In this document: positions 1 through 8,620 of the stretch, in pieces
Layout of the letters: every line of letters starts with the position of its first letter
Position numbering within the stretch: position 1 is the stretch's first letter
Assembly: GCA_964445115.1 (NCBI GenBank)
Contig: CAYUJU010000009.1
Coordinates: 7,463 to 71,462, forward strand
Direction of reading: 5' to 3'
Length of the DNA: 64,000 bases
Source: CAIJXJ01 sp964445115
Lineage (GTDB): Bacteria > Pseudomonadota > Gammaproteobacteria > Burkholderiales > Methylophilaceae
Made by a program: the position numbers and the translations under genes
Notes under the pieces: model-generated
What the model was told of the DNA's origin: nothing
Databases searched by the model: none
The model's input: only the letters and a program-made list of their open reading frames with translations

Positions 1-1
1 C

Positions 2-880
2 CAGCTGAGATCCCAGGTCCGCACTGGCGTCAGTGCGCCGCCTGACGTGGCCGATGTGCGTGCCCTGCTGGATGACATGCGCCTAATCAAGGCGCCGGAA
101 GAAATCGATACCATGAAACGTGCCGCCAGTATTTCTGCTGCGGCGCATCGCCGCGCCATGCGTGCGACACGCCCCGGCGTCATGGAATATGAGGTCGAGG
201 CGGAACTGTTGCACGAATTCCGACGGCAGGGTGCGCAGTCGCCGGCCTACCACTCCATCGTGGCGGGTGGGGCGAACGCCTGTGTGCTGCATTACGTGTT
301 CAATAATGCCCGGTTGCACGACGGCGATCTGCTATTGATTGACGCGGGGTGTGAACTGGATGGCTATGCCTCCGACATCACGCGCACCTTCCCGGTGAAC
401 GGCCGCTTCAGCGGGCCGCAAAAGGAGTTATACGAACTGGTGCTGGCCGCCCAAGCGGCGGCGGTCGAGGCGATTCGCCCCGGGGCGGGCTGGAACGATC
501 CGCACGAGGCGGCGCTTCGAGTGCTGGCGCAGGGCTTTATCGATGTCGGCTTGTGCCAAGGCACGCTGGATGCCGTGCTGGAATCGGGCGATTACCGGCG
601 CTTTTACATGCACCGCACCGGCCACTGGCTGGGGCTGGATGTACACGATGCCGGCAACTACAAACAGGGCGATGCCTGGTTGGCGCTGGAGCCTGGCATG
701 GTGCTGACCGTCGAGCCGGGATGTTACGTCCGCCCGGCAGACAACGTGCCCAAGCATTTCTGGGATATCGGCATTCGTATCGAGGACGACGCAGTCGTCA
801 CCGCGAGCGGGTGCGAGATCATCACGCACGAGGTGCCCAAGACGGTGGCCGAGATTGAGGCCTGGATGGCGCATGACTGA
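2..880 (+). CDS. pepP: Xaa-Pro aminopeptidase, 5' part outside window
   Basis: Cytoplasmic metallopeptidase that removes N-terminal residues preceding proline. The reading frame is already open at base 2, so the N-terminal domain lies outside the window. The creatinase/pita-bread fold is visible with its dinuclear metal ligands: Asp in DAGCELDG, Asp in SDITRTFP, His in HRTGHWLG, Glu in TVEPGCY and Glu in GIRIEDD. The stop overlaps the start of the next flavoprotein gene (ATGACTGA), so the two are probably co-transcribed. pepP beside ubiH is a common proteobacterial arrangement. Product call is secure; only the start is missing. Confidence 0.95.
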   Translation, partial: QLRSQVRTGVSAPPDVADVRALLDDMRLIKAPEEIDTMKRAASISAAAHRRAMRATRPGVMEYEVEAELLHEFRRQGAQSPAYHSIVAGGANACVLHYVFNNARLHDGDLLLIDAGCELDGYASDITRTFPVNGRFSGPQKELYELVLAAQAAAVEAIRPGAGWNDPHEAALRVLAQGFIDVGLCQGTLDAVLESGDYRRFYMHRTGHWLGLDVHDAGNYKQGDAWLALEPGMVLTVEPGCYVRPADNVPKHFWDIGIRIEDDAVVTASGCEIITHEVPKTVAEIEAWMAHD

Positions 881-2048
881 TCAGGTCGACATCCTGATCG
901 TTGGTGGCGGACCGGTCGGCGCGACGCTGGCCTTGGCGCTGCAGGAATCCGGACTGAAGGTCGTCGTGCTGGAGGCGCGCCCGGCCGGTGTTGTCAGCCA
1001 GGACAGGCGCACCCTGGCGCTGTCGGAAGGCAGCCGCATGTTACTGCAGCGGCTGGGTGTGTGGCACGAGTTGTCCGCGCATGCGACGCCGATCAAAACC
1101 ATTCATATTTCGCAGCGCGGCCGATTCGGGCGCTCCGTGTTGCATGCCGAAGACGAGGGTCAGGCCGCGCTCGGCTACGTGCTGCCGTACGCGGCGCTCG
1201 CGAACGTGCTGAATCGACGGTTGGCCGAGGCTGTGCATGTGGAGGTCCGATATGAGGCCCGTGTGAACGGACTCGACGCCTCCGCGACATGTGGCCTTGC
1301 GCGTTACGTGCAGGCGGATGGCGCTGCCGTTGAAATGCCGGCTTCCCTGCTGGTCGTCGCGGACGGCGGGCGCAGCCTGACCGACTTGCCCGGCATGGCA
1401 CGGGAAGTACGCGATTACGGCCAGTCTGCCGTGGTGGGGCGCGTGGTCACGGAATTGCCGCACTGCCATGTGGCGTATGAACGATTCACCCCGGAAGGGC
1501 CGGTCGCCCTGCTGCCGGATGGCGACAAGGCTTTCGCCCTGGTGTGGACGGCGGCGCCGGCAGAGGCGGAAGCCTTGTGTGCCTTGGAGGATGCGGTATT
1601 CCTGGAGCGCCTGCATGCCCATTTCGGTGACCGGGTGGGACGTTTTCTCACCATCGAAGGGCGAGGCGCTTTTCCACTGAAGCTATCGACATTGCGCCCG
1701 GTGACGGCGCCTCATCTGGCCGTGATTGGCAACGCCGCGCAGACCTTGCACCCGGTGGCCGGGCAGGGGTTCAACCTTGGCCTGCGCGATGCGTGGGAAC
1801 TGGCCCTGACTCTGCGCGATACGCCGCCGGATCAGGTGGGCGCCCCCGATATGCTGTCGCGTTATCAGTCGCGCCGCGCCCCGGATACCCAAGGGGGTAT
1901 TCTGTTCACCGATTTTCTCGTGCGGACGTTTTCCAATGACTGGCCGGTCCTCGGAGCGGCGCGTGGATTGGGCCTCGGGCTGCTGGAACTGGCCGCCCCC
2001 GCCAAGCGTTTCGTGGCGCGAAAAATGAGCTTTGGGGCCAATGGATAA
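873..2048 (+). CDS. ubiH: UbiH-type FAD-dependent ubiquinone biosynthesis hydroxylase
   Basis: Flavin monooxygenase of about 391 residues that hydroxylates the aromatic ring of the ubiquinone precursor. The N-terminal Rossmann motif GGGPVGA binds FAD, followed by the DRRTLALSEGS segment and a late GNAAQTLHPVAGQGFNLG motif typical of the UbiH/COQ6 family. The start ATG at 873 is chosen because it overlaps the pepP stop and begins directly with MTDQVDILIVGGG. It is followed by a second member of the same family, so the pair probably supplies two ring hydroxylations. Which ring position each modifies cannot be read from sequence alone. Confidence 0.88.
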   Translation: MTDQVDILIVGGGPVGATLALALQESGLKVVVLEARPAGVVSQDRRTLALSEGSRMLLQRLGVWHELSAHATPIKTIHISQRGRFGRSVLHAEDEGQAALGYVLPYAALANVLNRRLAEAVHVEVRYEARVNGLDASATCGLARYVQADGAAVEMPASLLVVADGGRSLTDLPGMAREVRDYGQSAVVGRVVTELPHCHVAYERFTPEGPVALLPDGDKAFALVWTAAPAEAEALCALEDAVFLERLHAHFGDRVGRFLTIEGRGAFPLKLSTLRPVTAPHLAVIGNAAQTLHPVAGQGFNLGLRDAWELALTLRDTPPDQVGAPDMLSRYQSRRAPDTQGGILFTDFLVRTFSNDWPVLGAARGLGLGLLELAAPAKRFVARKMSFGANG

Positions 2049-2064
2049 TTTTGGGGGCAGACAA

Positions 2065-3243
2065 ATGAGTGCGCGGACGGACTTCGACGTCATCGTCGTC
2101 GGCGGCGGCCTGGTCGGGGCGGCCTTTGCGCTGTCCATGCAAGGCAGCGGCTTGCGGCTGGCGCTAGTCGAGGCTGGCCCCGCAGCCGTGCTGCCGCAGG
2201 ATGTGAGCTGGGACAGTCGGGTGTATGCCATCAGCCCCGGCAATGCGGCTTTTCTTGAAAGTCTGGGTGTCTGGACTGCGCTGGATCACGCACGTATCGC
2301 GCCAATCGAAGCGATGCGTATCTGGGGTGACGATGGGGTGGCCGCGCTGGACTTCAGCGCCTACGAGGCTGGCGTCGAGACGCTGGGGTACATCCTCGAA
2401 AGTCGCCTGATGCTGGCAGGGCTGTGGCAGCGCCTGCAAGTGGCGCCCGACGTGACATGTCTCACGGAATCACGATGTGCGGCGATGCAGTTGCACGACG
2501 AAGCGGCAACGCTGACGCTGCAGGACGGACGCGTCTTGACGGCGCAATTGATCGTCGGCGCAGACGGTGCGGGATCCTGGGTGCGACAGCAGGCCGGGTT
2601 GCGCGTGACGACCAGCGATTACCGCCAGTCGGGCGTGGTCGCCAATTTTGTGGCGATGCGGCCGCACGGCAACATCGCGCGCCAGTGGTTTCGCGAGGAT
2701 GGCATCCTGGCGTGGCTGCCGTTGCCCGGGCAACGGATTTCCATGGTCTGGTCGACGCCGCCGGCCAACGCCGAGCGGTTGCTCGCTCTCTCCCCGGAGG
2801 CGTTGTCGCAAGAGATCGCGGCGGCGGGCGGCGGTCTTCTGGGTGATTTTCAACTGCTGACGCCCGCGGCGGTCTTTCCGCTGCGGTTACAGAACGCCGA
2901 ATCGATGGTTACGCCGCGGCTGGCGCTGATGGGGGACGCCGCGCATCTGGTGCACCCCCTGGCAGGGCAAGGCGTCAATCTGGGCTTTCACGATGCCGAA
3001 CGACTGGCGCGCGTGCTGCGGGAACGCGGCGCGGCGTCCGATGTTGGCGATTACACCTTGCTGCGGCGCTACGCGCGTGCGCGGCAAATGGACATCAAGG
3101 CGATGCAGGCCATGACCGGTGGTCTGCATACCTTGTTCAGCAGTGCGCTGCCCGGCGTGGGCGCGCTGCGCAATTGGGGCATGCAATTCACCAACTGCCA
3201 GCAATGGCTCAAGCGACGCCTCATGGCGCACGCGATGACATAA
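2065..3243 (+). CDS. UbiF/VisC/UbiI-type FAD-dependent ubiquinone hydroxylase
   Basis: Second ubiquinone-type flavin hydroxylase, about 392 residues. It has the FAD-binding VVGGGLVGAAFAL motif at the N-terminus and GDAAHLVHPLAGQGVNLGFHD near the C-terminus, both family hallmarks. I chose ATG 2065 because a GGGGG Shine-Dalgarno lies 7-8 bases upstream; an in-frame ATG at 2041 is possible. It follows ubiH by only 16 bases, supporting one operon for ring hydroxylation. It could be UbiI, UbiF or UbiM; the family does not separate cleanly by eye. Confidence 0.85.
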   Translation: MSARTDFDVIVVGGGLVGAAFALSMQGSGLRLALVEAGPAAVLPQDVSWDSRVYAISPGNAAFLESLGVWTALDHARIAPIEAMRIWGDDGVAALDFSAYEAGVETLGYILESRLMLAGLWQRLQVAPDVTCLTESRCAAMQLHDEAATLTLQDGRVLTAQLIVGADGAGSWVRQQAGLRVTTSDYRQSGVVANFVAMRPHGNIARQWFREDGILAWLPLPGQRISMVWSTPPANAERLLALSPEALSQEIAAAGGGLLGDFQLLTPAAVFPLRLQNAESMVTPRLALMGDAAHLVHPLAGQGVNLGFHDAERLARVLRERGAASDVGDYTLLRRYARARQMDIKAMQAMTGGLHTLFSSALPGVGALRNWGMQFTNCQQWLKRRLMAHAMT

Positions 3244-3255
3244 GGAAACAAAACG

Positions 3256-3981
3256 ATGCTGAAAAAATTGGGGCTGGGCCTGCTGGCCAGCATGATGGCG
3301 TTCAACGCGCTGGCGGACGAAGCGAGCCTGAAGAAATCCATTGAGACAACGTACCCGAACCTCAAGGTGCAAAAGATCACCAAGACCACCTATGCCGGGT
3401 TGTACGAGGTGTTTCTGGGGGAAGAAATCATCTATACCGATGACAAATTCAGCTTCCTGATCGCGGAAGGTCGGTTGATCGACCCCAAAACCCGTAAGAA
3501 CGTCACTGGGGAGCGTATGGAAGAACTGACCAAGGTCGACTTCAACAGCTTGCCCCTCAACCAGGCCGTCAAGGTGGTCAAAGGCAACGGTAGCCGCAAG
3601 CTGGTGGTGTTCTCCGATCCGGATTGCCCTTATTGCAAGCAACTGGAGCAGCAGGGCCTGATCGGCCTGAACGACGTGACGATCTACACCTTCCTCTATC
3701 CGCTGCAGGAACTGCATCCGGATGCCGCCAACAAGGCCAAGGCGATCTGGTGCGCGCCTGACAGAACCCGCGCATGGCAGGACTGGATGCTGAACGGCCA
3801 GTTGGCCAAGCCCGCCGCGGCAGGCTGCAATACGCCGGTGGAAGAAAGCATGGAACTGGGCAAGAAACTCGGGGTGCGCGGCACGCCGCTGCTGATTTTC
3901 TCGGATGGCCGCAGAGTTTCCGGGGCCTTGCCCGCGCAGGAAATTGAGCGTCGCTTGAGTGCGGTGCCTGCGAAAAAGTAA
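3256..3981 (+). CDS. dsbC: DsbC-like periplasmic thiol:disulfide interchange protein
   Basis: Periplasmic disulfide isomerase/reductase of 241 residues. An N-terminal signal peptide (MLKKLGLGLLASMMAFNALA) precedes a dimerisation domain and a thioredoxin fold with the redox motif C124-P-Y-C127 and the cis-proline loop RGTPLL near the end. Two more cysteines (ending IWCAP and AAGCNTP) match the structural disulfide of the family. It begins 12 bases after the ubiquinone hydroxylase and is followed by a strong terminator, so it closes this operon. Probable role: correcting disulfides in exported proteins. Confidence 0.9.
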   Translation: MLKKLGLGLLASMMAFNALADEASLKKSIETTYPNLKVQKITKTTYAGLYEVFLGEEIIYTDDKFSFLIAEGRLIDPKTRKNVTGERMEELTKVDFNSLPLNQAVKVVKGNGSRKLVVFSDPDCPYCKQLEQQGLIGLNDVTIYTFLYPLQELHPDAANKAKAIWCAPDRTRAWQDWMLNGQLAKPAAAGCNTPVEESMELGKKLGVRGTPLLIFSDGRRVSGALPAQEIERRLSAVPAKK

Positions 3982-3994
3982 TTCCCTGGATCTG

Positions 3995-4030
3995 AAAAAG
4001 CAAACGGCCCGATCGGGCCGTTTGCTTTTG
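3995..4030. terminator. Bidirectional rho-independent terminator between dsbC and pilC
   Basis: A near-perfect inverted repeat (GCAAACGGCCC / GGGCCGTTTGC) with A-run on the left and T-run on the right. It lies between convergent dsbC and pilC and can serve both strands. Confidence 0.9.
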
Positions 4031-4044
4031 TGTAGCCTGCGGTC

Positions 4045-5262
4045 TTAACCCACTGCGGAACCCATCTTGAAAATTGGCAGGTACATGGCGATCACCAACC
4101 CCCCAATCAGGGTGCCGAGCACCACCATGATCACCGGTTCCATCAGGCTGGAAAGTGCCTCGACGGCATCGTCGACTTCGCCTTCGTAGAAGTCCGCGAC
4201 CTTGGATAACATGGAGTCCAGCGCCCCGGATTCCTCGCCGATCGCGACCATCTGCAACACCATGTTGGGGAAGACGTCCACGTTCTGCATGGCCACCGTC
4301 AGGCTGGTGCCGGTCGAGACTTCGCTCTGGATTTTCTTGGTGGCTTCGAAGTACACGCGATTGCCCGAGGCGCCGGCCACCGAGTCCAGGGCATCCACCA
4401 GCGGCACCCCGGCGGCGAACATGGTGGACAAGGTACGGGCGAAGCGTGCGACGGTCGCCTTGCGCAACAACTCGCCAAAGACCGGTAGCCGCAGCATCAG
4501 CCGGTCCATGGTGGACTGCATTTTCTCGGAGCGCTTCCAGGTGTAGAAGAAGAACCAGAGGCCGCCACCGACGGAGCCGAAAATCGCCCACCAGTAGGAA
4601 ACGAAAAAGTCCGACATGTTCATGACGATCAGTGTGGGTGCCGGCAGGTCGGCACCGAAGCCGGAGAACAGGTCCTTGAACGCCGGAATGACGAAAATCA
4701 TGATCACCGCCGTGATCAGGAACGCCACCACGATAATCGAAACCGGATAGAACAGGGCGGACTTGATCTTGCTCTTGATGGCCTGGATTTTTTCCTTGTA
4801 GGAAGCCAGGCGATCCAGCAGATCATCCAGGATACCGGCTTGCTCGCCGGCGTTCACCAGATTGCAGTACAGCGCATCGAAATAGAGCGGATACTTGCGA
4901 AAGGCGGTGGACAGACTGCTCCCCGTTTCCACGTCGCTCTTGATATCGGAAAGCAGCTTGCTAACGGCCGGATTGTTGTGGCCCTTGCCCACGATTTCAA
5001 AGGCCTGTAGCAGCGGTACGCCGGATTTCATCATGGTCGATAGCTGGCGGGTGAACAGGGTGACATCCTTGTCGGTGACCTTGCCGCCGCCTCGGTTGAG
5101 GCCACTCAGTTTCTTGATCTTGAGGACGGTGACCCCCTGACGGCGCAGCGTGGCGTTGACGAACGCCTCGCCGGTGGCCTTCATCTCCCCCTTGATTTTC
5201 TTGCCCTTGCGGTCCGTGCCTTCCCAGGCGTAGGTGACTTCCTTGCTTGCGGATGCAGCCAT
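4045..5262 (-). CDS. pilC: Type IV pilus inner membrane platform protein PilC
   Basis: Inner membrane platform protein of 405 residues that couples the cytoplasmic pilus ATPases to pilin assembly. It shows the duplicated T2SSF domain, each copy ending in a long hydrophobic segment (near residues 170-200 and 375-400), and the GEQAGILDDLLDRLA / GEESGALDSMLSKVA repeats diagnostic of GspF/PilC. It follows pilB on the minus strand with a 10-base gap, so the two form an operon. pilD is not next to it here but sits 28 kb away in the coaE-zapD cluster. Confidence 0.96.
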   Translation of the reverse strand: MAASASKEVTYAWEGTDRKGKKIKGEMKATGEAFVNATLRRQGVTVLKIKKLSGLNRGGGKVTDKDVTLFTRQLSTMMKSGVPLLQAFEIVGKGHNNPAVSKLLSDIKSDVETGSSLSTAFRKYPLYFDALYCNLVNAGEQAGILDDLLDRLASYKEKIQAIKSKIKSALFYPVSIIVVAFLITAVIMIFVIPAFKDLFSGFGADLPAPTLIVMNMSDFFVSYWWAIFGSVGGGLWFFFYTWKRSEKMQSTMDRLMLRLPVFGELLRKATVARFARTLSTMFAAGVPLVDALDSVAGASGNRVYFEATKKIQSEVSTGTSLTVAMQNVDVFPNMVLQMVAIGEESGALDSMLSKVADFYEGEVDDAVEALSSLMEPVIMVVLGTLIGGLVIAMYLPIFKMGSAVG

Positions 5263-5272
5263 CTGGTTATCC

Positions 5273-7000
5273 TTATTCGTTGGTGCAGGCTTCGACTTCT
5301 TCCAGCGACGTCAGGCCTTGCTTGACTTTGAGCAGGCCGGACTGGCGCAGGTCCTTGACGCCTTCGCGCCTAGCCTGGTCGGCGATATCGTGGGCGGTGC
5401 CGTTCTTCATGATGATACGGCTCATTTCTTCGGTGATGGGCATGACCTGATAGATGCCGACACGCCCTTTGTAACCGCGGCCGCTGCAGGCTTCGCACCC
5501 GCCTTCCTTGGGACCGTAGAGCGTCCAGCTGCCATCCAGATCCGCTTCGGCGAAACCGGCCCGCAGTAGCGCCTCCTTGGGGATGTCGATCGGATGCTTG
5601 CAGCTTTTGCAAAGGCGGCGTGCCAGACGTTGCGCGGTGATCAGGATGACGGACGAGGCGATGTTGAAGGGGGCTACGCCCATGTTCATCAGGCGAGTGA
5701 GTGTGCCGGGGGCGTCGTTGGTGTGCAGGGTAGATAGCACCATGTGGCCGGTCTGTGCCGCCTTGATCGCGATATCGGCCGTCTCCAGGTCGCGGATTTC
5801 ACCGACCATGATCACGTCCGGATCCTGCCGCAGAAAAGACTTCAGCGCAGCGGCAAAGGTCAGGCCGGCTTTGTCGTTGACGTTGACCTGGTTGACGCCG
5901 GGCAGGTTGATTTCGGCCGGGTCTTCTGCGGTCGAGATGTTGATGCCTGGCTCGTTCAGGATATTGAGGCAGGTGTAAAGCGAAACGGTCTTGCCCGAGC
6001 CCGTTGGACCGGTGACCAGTACCATGCCGTATGGACGTTGGACGGCAGCAAGAAGCGCTTCCTTTTGCTCCGGCTCATAGCCCAGTGCCTCGATCCCGAG
6101 CGTGGCACTGGACGGGTCCAGAATACGCATCACGATCTTCTCGCCCTGTAGGGTGGGCAGGGTGCTGACGCGGAAATCGATGGCACGGGTCTTGGATAGC
6201 ACCAGTTTCATGCGTCCATCCTGTGGGACGCGCTTTTCGGCGATATCGAGACCGGAGATCACCTTTATACGCGAGGCCAGCTTGTCTTTGATCGCTAGTG
6301 GTGGCCGGGCGATTTCCCGCAATACGCCGTCAATGCGGAAGCGGATGCGGTAAAACTTTTCGTAGGGTTCGAAGTGCAGGTCCGAGGCGCCCGCGTTAAT
6401 TGCGTCCAGCAACATTTTTTGCAGATATTTGACCACGGGGGCATCGTCGATTTCCGTAGTCTGGATCTCGGCGGATTCCGATGCATCGTCGTCGCTCTGG
6501 ATGTCCAGGTCAATCTCTTCGTCGACGTTTAACGACTTCATCGAGGTATCGCCCGCCTCGACAATCTTGTCGATCCACTTGCCCAGTTTGTCGTCTTCGA
6601 CAATCACTGGCGTCAGCGTCATGCCGGCCTGGAATTGGACCGTGTCCAGGGCATGCAGATTGGTGGGGTCAGATAGCGCGACGAACATGGCGTTGCCGCG
6701 GGTCTGCAAAGCCATCACACGGCCACTCTGGACCAGCTTGAGATCGATCGCCTTCTGCGGCAGGTAATCGATGTTGATCGTGTTCAGGTCGAGAAGCGGG
6801 AAACCGAAGGCGTTTGATGCGGTTTCGGCGATCTTGAGCGCGCTCAGCTTTTGACTGTGGACGAGCTTGGTGATGAAGGGGATGTTTTCGGTGTTTGCCT
6901 GGGCCTGGATGGCCTCAGCCTCGGCTTCGGTCAGCAGCTTTTCCTGCACCAGCATGCGGGCCAGGCCGCCCAGTTTGGTTGTGTTGGATGCTGTTGCCAT
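5273..7000 (-). CDS. pilB: Type IV pilus assembly ATPase PilB
   Basis: Hexameric cytoplasmic ATPase of 575 residues that powers pilus extension. It contains an N-terminal T2SSE/MshEN domain, a Walker A motif GPTGSGKT around residue 330, an Asp box (VGEIRDLETADIA), a His box (LSTLHTNDAP) and a zinc-binding tetracysteine (CKSC then CEAC). Length matches Pseudomonas and Neisseria PilB. It is the first gene of the pilB-pilC pair. A second, GAF-containing ATPase of the same family lies at 25730-28063. Confidence 0.96.
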   Translation of the reverse strand: MATASNTTKLGGLARMLVQEKLLTEAEAEAIQAQANTENIPFITKLVHSQKLSALKIAETASNAFGFPLLDLNTINIDYLPQKAIDLKLVQSGRVMALQTRGNAMFVALSDPTNLHALDTVQFQAGMTLTPVIVEDDKLGKWIDKIVEAGDTSMKSLNVDEEIDLDIQSDDDASESAEIQTTEIDDAPVVKYLQKMLLDAINAGASDLHFEPYEKFYRIRFRIDGVLREIARPPLAIKDKLASRIKVISGLDIAEKRVPQDGRMKLVLSKTRAIDFRVSTLPTLQGEKIVMRILDPSSATLGIEALGYEPEQKEALLAAVQRPYGMVLVTGPTGSGKTVSLYTCLNILNEPGINISTAEDPAEINLPGVNQVNVNDKAGLTFAAALKSFLRQDPDVIMVGEIRDLETADIAIKAAQTGHMVLSTLHTNDAPGTLTRLMNMGVAPFNIASSVILITAQRLARRLCKSCKHPIDIPKEALLRAGFAEADLDGSWTLYGPKEGGCEACSGRGYKGRVGIYQVMPITEEMSRIIMKNGTAHDIADQARREGVKDLRQSGLLKVKQGLTSLEEVEACTNE

Positions 7001-7174
7001 AAAATGCTTGCCGGACTTGCCCCTGTGTAAAGTGTGTCAATACCTTAAATATGCTCGAATGATGCACGTAGGAGGTGGGTTTGTAAAGATTCCCTGTCCG
7101 GGCCTGTTCTGTAGGCTTTTGCGGGGTGATCCAGGAGGGCGTAAAAGGGGGTGAAAAATAACCTTAAAAAACGC

Positions 7175-7203
7175 TTGACTTATTGAAATAACCCACGTAA
7201 AAA
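7175..7203 (+). promoter_or_regulatory. Probable sigma70 promoter for the cold shock gene
   Basis: TTGACT at 7175-7180 and TAAAAA at 7198-7203 are separated by 17 bases. This would give a leader of about 100 bases before the csp start, and long leaders are normal for cold shock mRNAs. The rest of the 314-base pilB-csp gap shows no convincing gene. Confidence 0.45.
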
Positions 7204-7314
7204 CGCGTTTCAGGCGTTTGGATTCAAGTGTTTTGTAGCCGGCATCACCGACTAATAGGTCTTGAAATACAAACTTTGGGGGCGCCTCCCCTGGTTTTTG
7301 CAAGGAAGTAAGAA

Positions 7315-7518
7315 ATGGCAACTGGTACAGTGAAGTGGTTCAATGACGCCAAGGGTTTTGGTTTCATTACCCCGGACGAAGGTGGTGACGATCTGTTTGC
7401 ACACTTTTCCGCGATCGTGGCAAGCGGCTACAAGAGCCTGAAGGAAGGCGATAAGGTGACGTTCGATGTGACCGAGGGCCCGAAGGGCAAGCAGGCTTCG
7501 AACATTCAGAAGGCCTAA
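7315..7518 (+). CDS. CspA-family cold shock RNA/DNA chaperone
   Basis: A 67-residue single cold shock domain with RNP1 (KGFGFITP) and RNP2-like (DLFAHFS) motifs. These proteins bind single-stranded nucleic acid and melt RNA structure. Start is clear: an AAGGAAG Shine-Dalgarno precedes ATG. Usual family length is 65-75 residues. It is flanked by its own promoter and terminator, so it is likely monocistronic. Which csp paralogue it represents, and whether it is cold-induced, cannot be told. Confidence 0.95.
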   Translation: MATGTVKWFNDAKGFGFITPDEGGDDLFAHFSAIVASGYKSLKEGDKVTFDVTEGPKGKQASNIQKA

Positions 7519-7536
7519 GCAATACAGTCTTCATGG

Positions 7537-7566
7537 AAGCGGCCCAGTCATCGGGCCGCTTTTTTT
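7537..7566 (+). terminator. Rho-independent terminator after csp
   Basis: Stem AGCGGCCC / GGGCCGCT followed by seven T. The T-run touches the stop codon of the convergent cbbR gene. Confidence 0.9.
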
Positions 7567-8467
7567 ACGTCCGTTGCTGAGGAAGGTCTTCTAGCAAAAA
7601 CATCTTGAATGCCTGCGCGACTGTCGACAGGCGTTTGCCTTCCCGATGCACGACGTACCAGTGCCGCAAGATGGGAAAAGCCTCTGCGTCAAGCACTGTG
7701 AGACGGCGAGTTTCCAGTTCCAGGGTGACGGTGTTCAGCGACAGGATACCGAGACCCATACCGGCTTGCACGGCTTGTTTGATGGCTTCGTTGGTGCTCA
7801 TTTCCGAGCCCTTGCTCAAGCGTATCCCTTGCTCCGAGAAGAACCGTTCCATCGCAATCCGGGTGCCGGATCCCTGTTCGCGGACCAGGAAGGTCTCCTG
7901 TTGCAAGCGCGATAACGGAATAGCCTGTTCCCGAGCGAGCGGGTGATGCGGTGGCGCGATGACGACCAGCGGATTTTCCATGAACGACACCGCTTCCAGT
8001 CCAAGACCGGCCGGTGGGCGCCCCATGATGGCGACGTCGGTTTCGTTGCGTGCCAGCCGTTGCAGCAGGACTTCCCGATTGGCGACATCCAGGCTGATGT
8101 TGATCCCGGGAAAGCGTCGATTGAACTCCCCCAGCAATTGCGGCATGAAGTAGCTGGCCGTGGTGGCGACGGTGATCATCAGTTTGCCCTGGCGCAACCC
8201 TTTCATGTCGGAAAAAACGGATTCTGCTTCAGTGAGTTGTTGCAGGATGTGGCTGCTGTAGCGTTGAAGCTCGTGGCCGGCTTCGGTCAGGTAGATTTTC
8301 TTGCCGATCTGGTCGAACAGTGGCAGGCCAACCGCCTCTTCGAGTTGCTTGATCTGCATGGAGACGGCAGGCTGGGAGAGGTGCAGATATTCGGCGGCGC
8401 GGGAGTAACTGGTGTGCAGTGCCACGGCGTCGAATACCTTGAGTTGGCGTAGCGTAATATGGAGCAT
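7565..8467 (-). CDS. cbbR: LysR-family regulator of the RuBisCO operon (CbbR)
   Basis: LysR-type transcriptional regulator of 300 residues: N-terminal winged helix-turn-helix (residues about 1-60, TSYSRAAEYLHLSQPAVSMQIKQLE) and a C-terminal periplasmic-binding-like effector domain. It is divergent from cbbM with a 153-base gap, the classic cbbR arrangement. CbbR proteins sense Calvin cycle metabolites and activate RuBisCO genes. The assignment rests on family plus position. Confidence 0.9.
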   Translation of the reverse strand: MLHITLRQLKVFDAVALHTSYSRAAEYLHLSQPAVSMQIKQLEEAVGLPLFDQIGKKIYLTEAGHELQRYSSHILQQLTEAESVFSDMKGLRQGKLMITVATTASYFMPQLLGEFNRRFPGINISLDVANREVLLQRLARNETDVAIMGRPPAGLGLEAVSFMENPLVVIAPPHHPLAREQAIPLSRLQQETFLVREQGSGTRIAMERFFSEQGIRLSKGSEMSTNEAIKQAVQAGMGLGILSLNTVTLELETRRLTVLDAEAFPILRHWYVVHREGKRLSTVAQAFKMFLLEDLPQQRT

Positions 8468-8499
8468 GGGCGCGGCGGCTGTTTGATAAGGTTTTTATT

Positions 8500-8552
8500 A
8501 TAGTAACAATCAAAAAGTCTGACTATTGCTTATGAATCAATGCCGGTATAGT
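8500..8552 (+). promoter_or_regulatory. cbbM promoter and probable CbbR operator
   Basis: Within the divergent gap, TTGCTT (8526-8531) and TATAGT (8547-8552) form a plausible promoter with 15-base spacing. An ATAGT (8500-8504) / ACTAT (8522-8526) dyad overlaps its upstream edge, as expected for a LysR-type binding site. Inference only. Confidence 0.4.
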
Positions 8553-8620
8553 GCTTCGCAAGCTTGATGCGACCGCGATATGCCGCCGGCTTCAACACAA
8601 TACTTTTAGAGGAGAATGCA

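Noticed and set aside
7037..7321. Minus-strand 94-residue frame across the csp leader
   Set aside because: Covers the csp promoter and leader and would start inside csp; no homology recognised.
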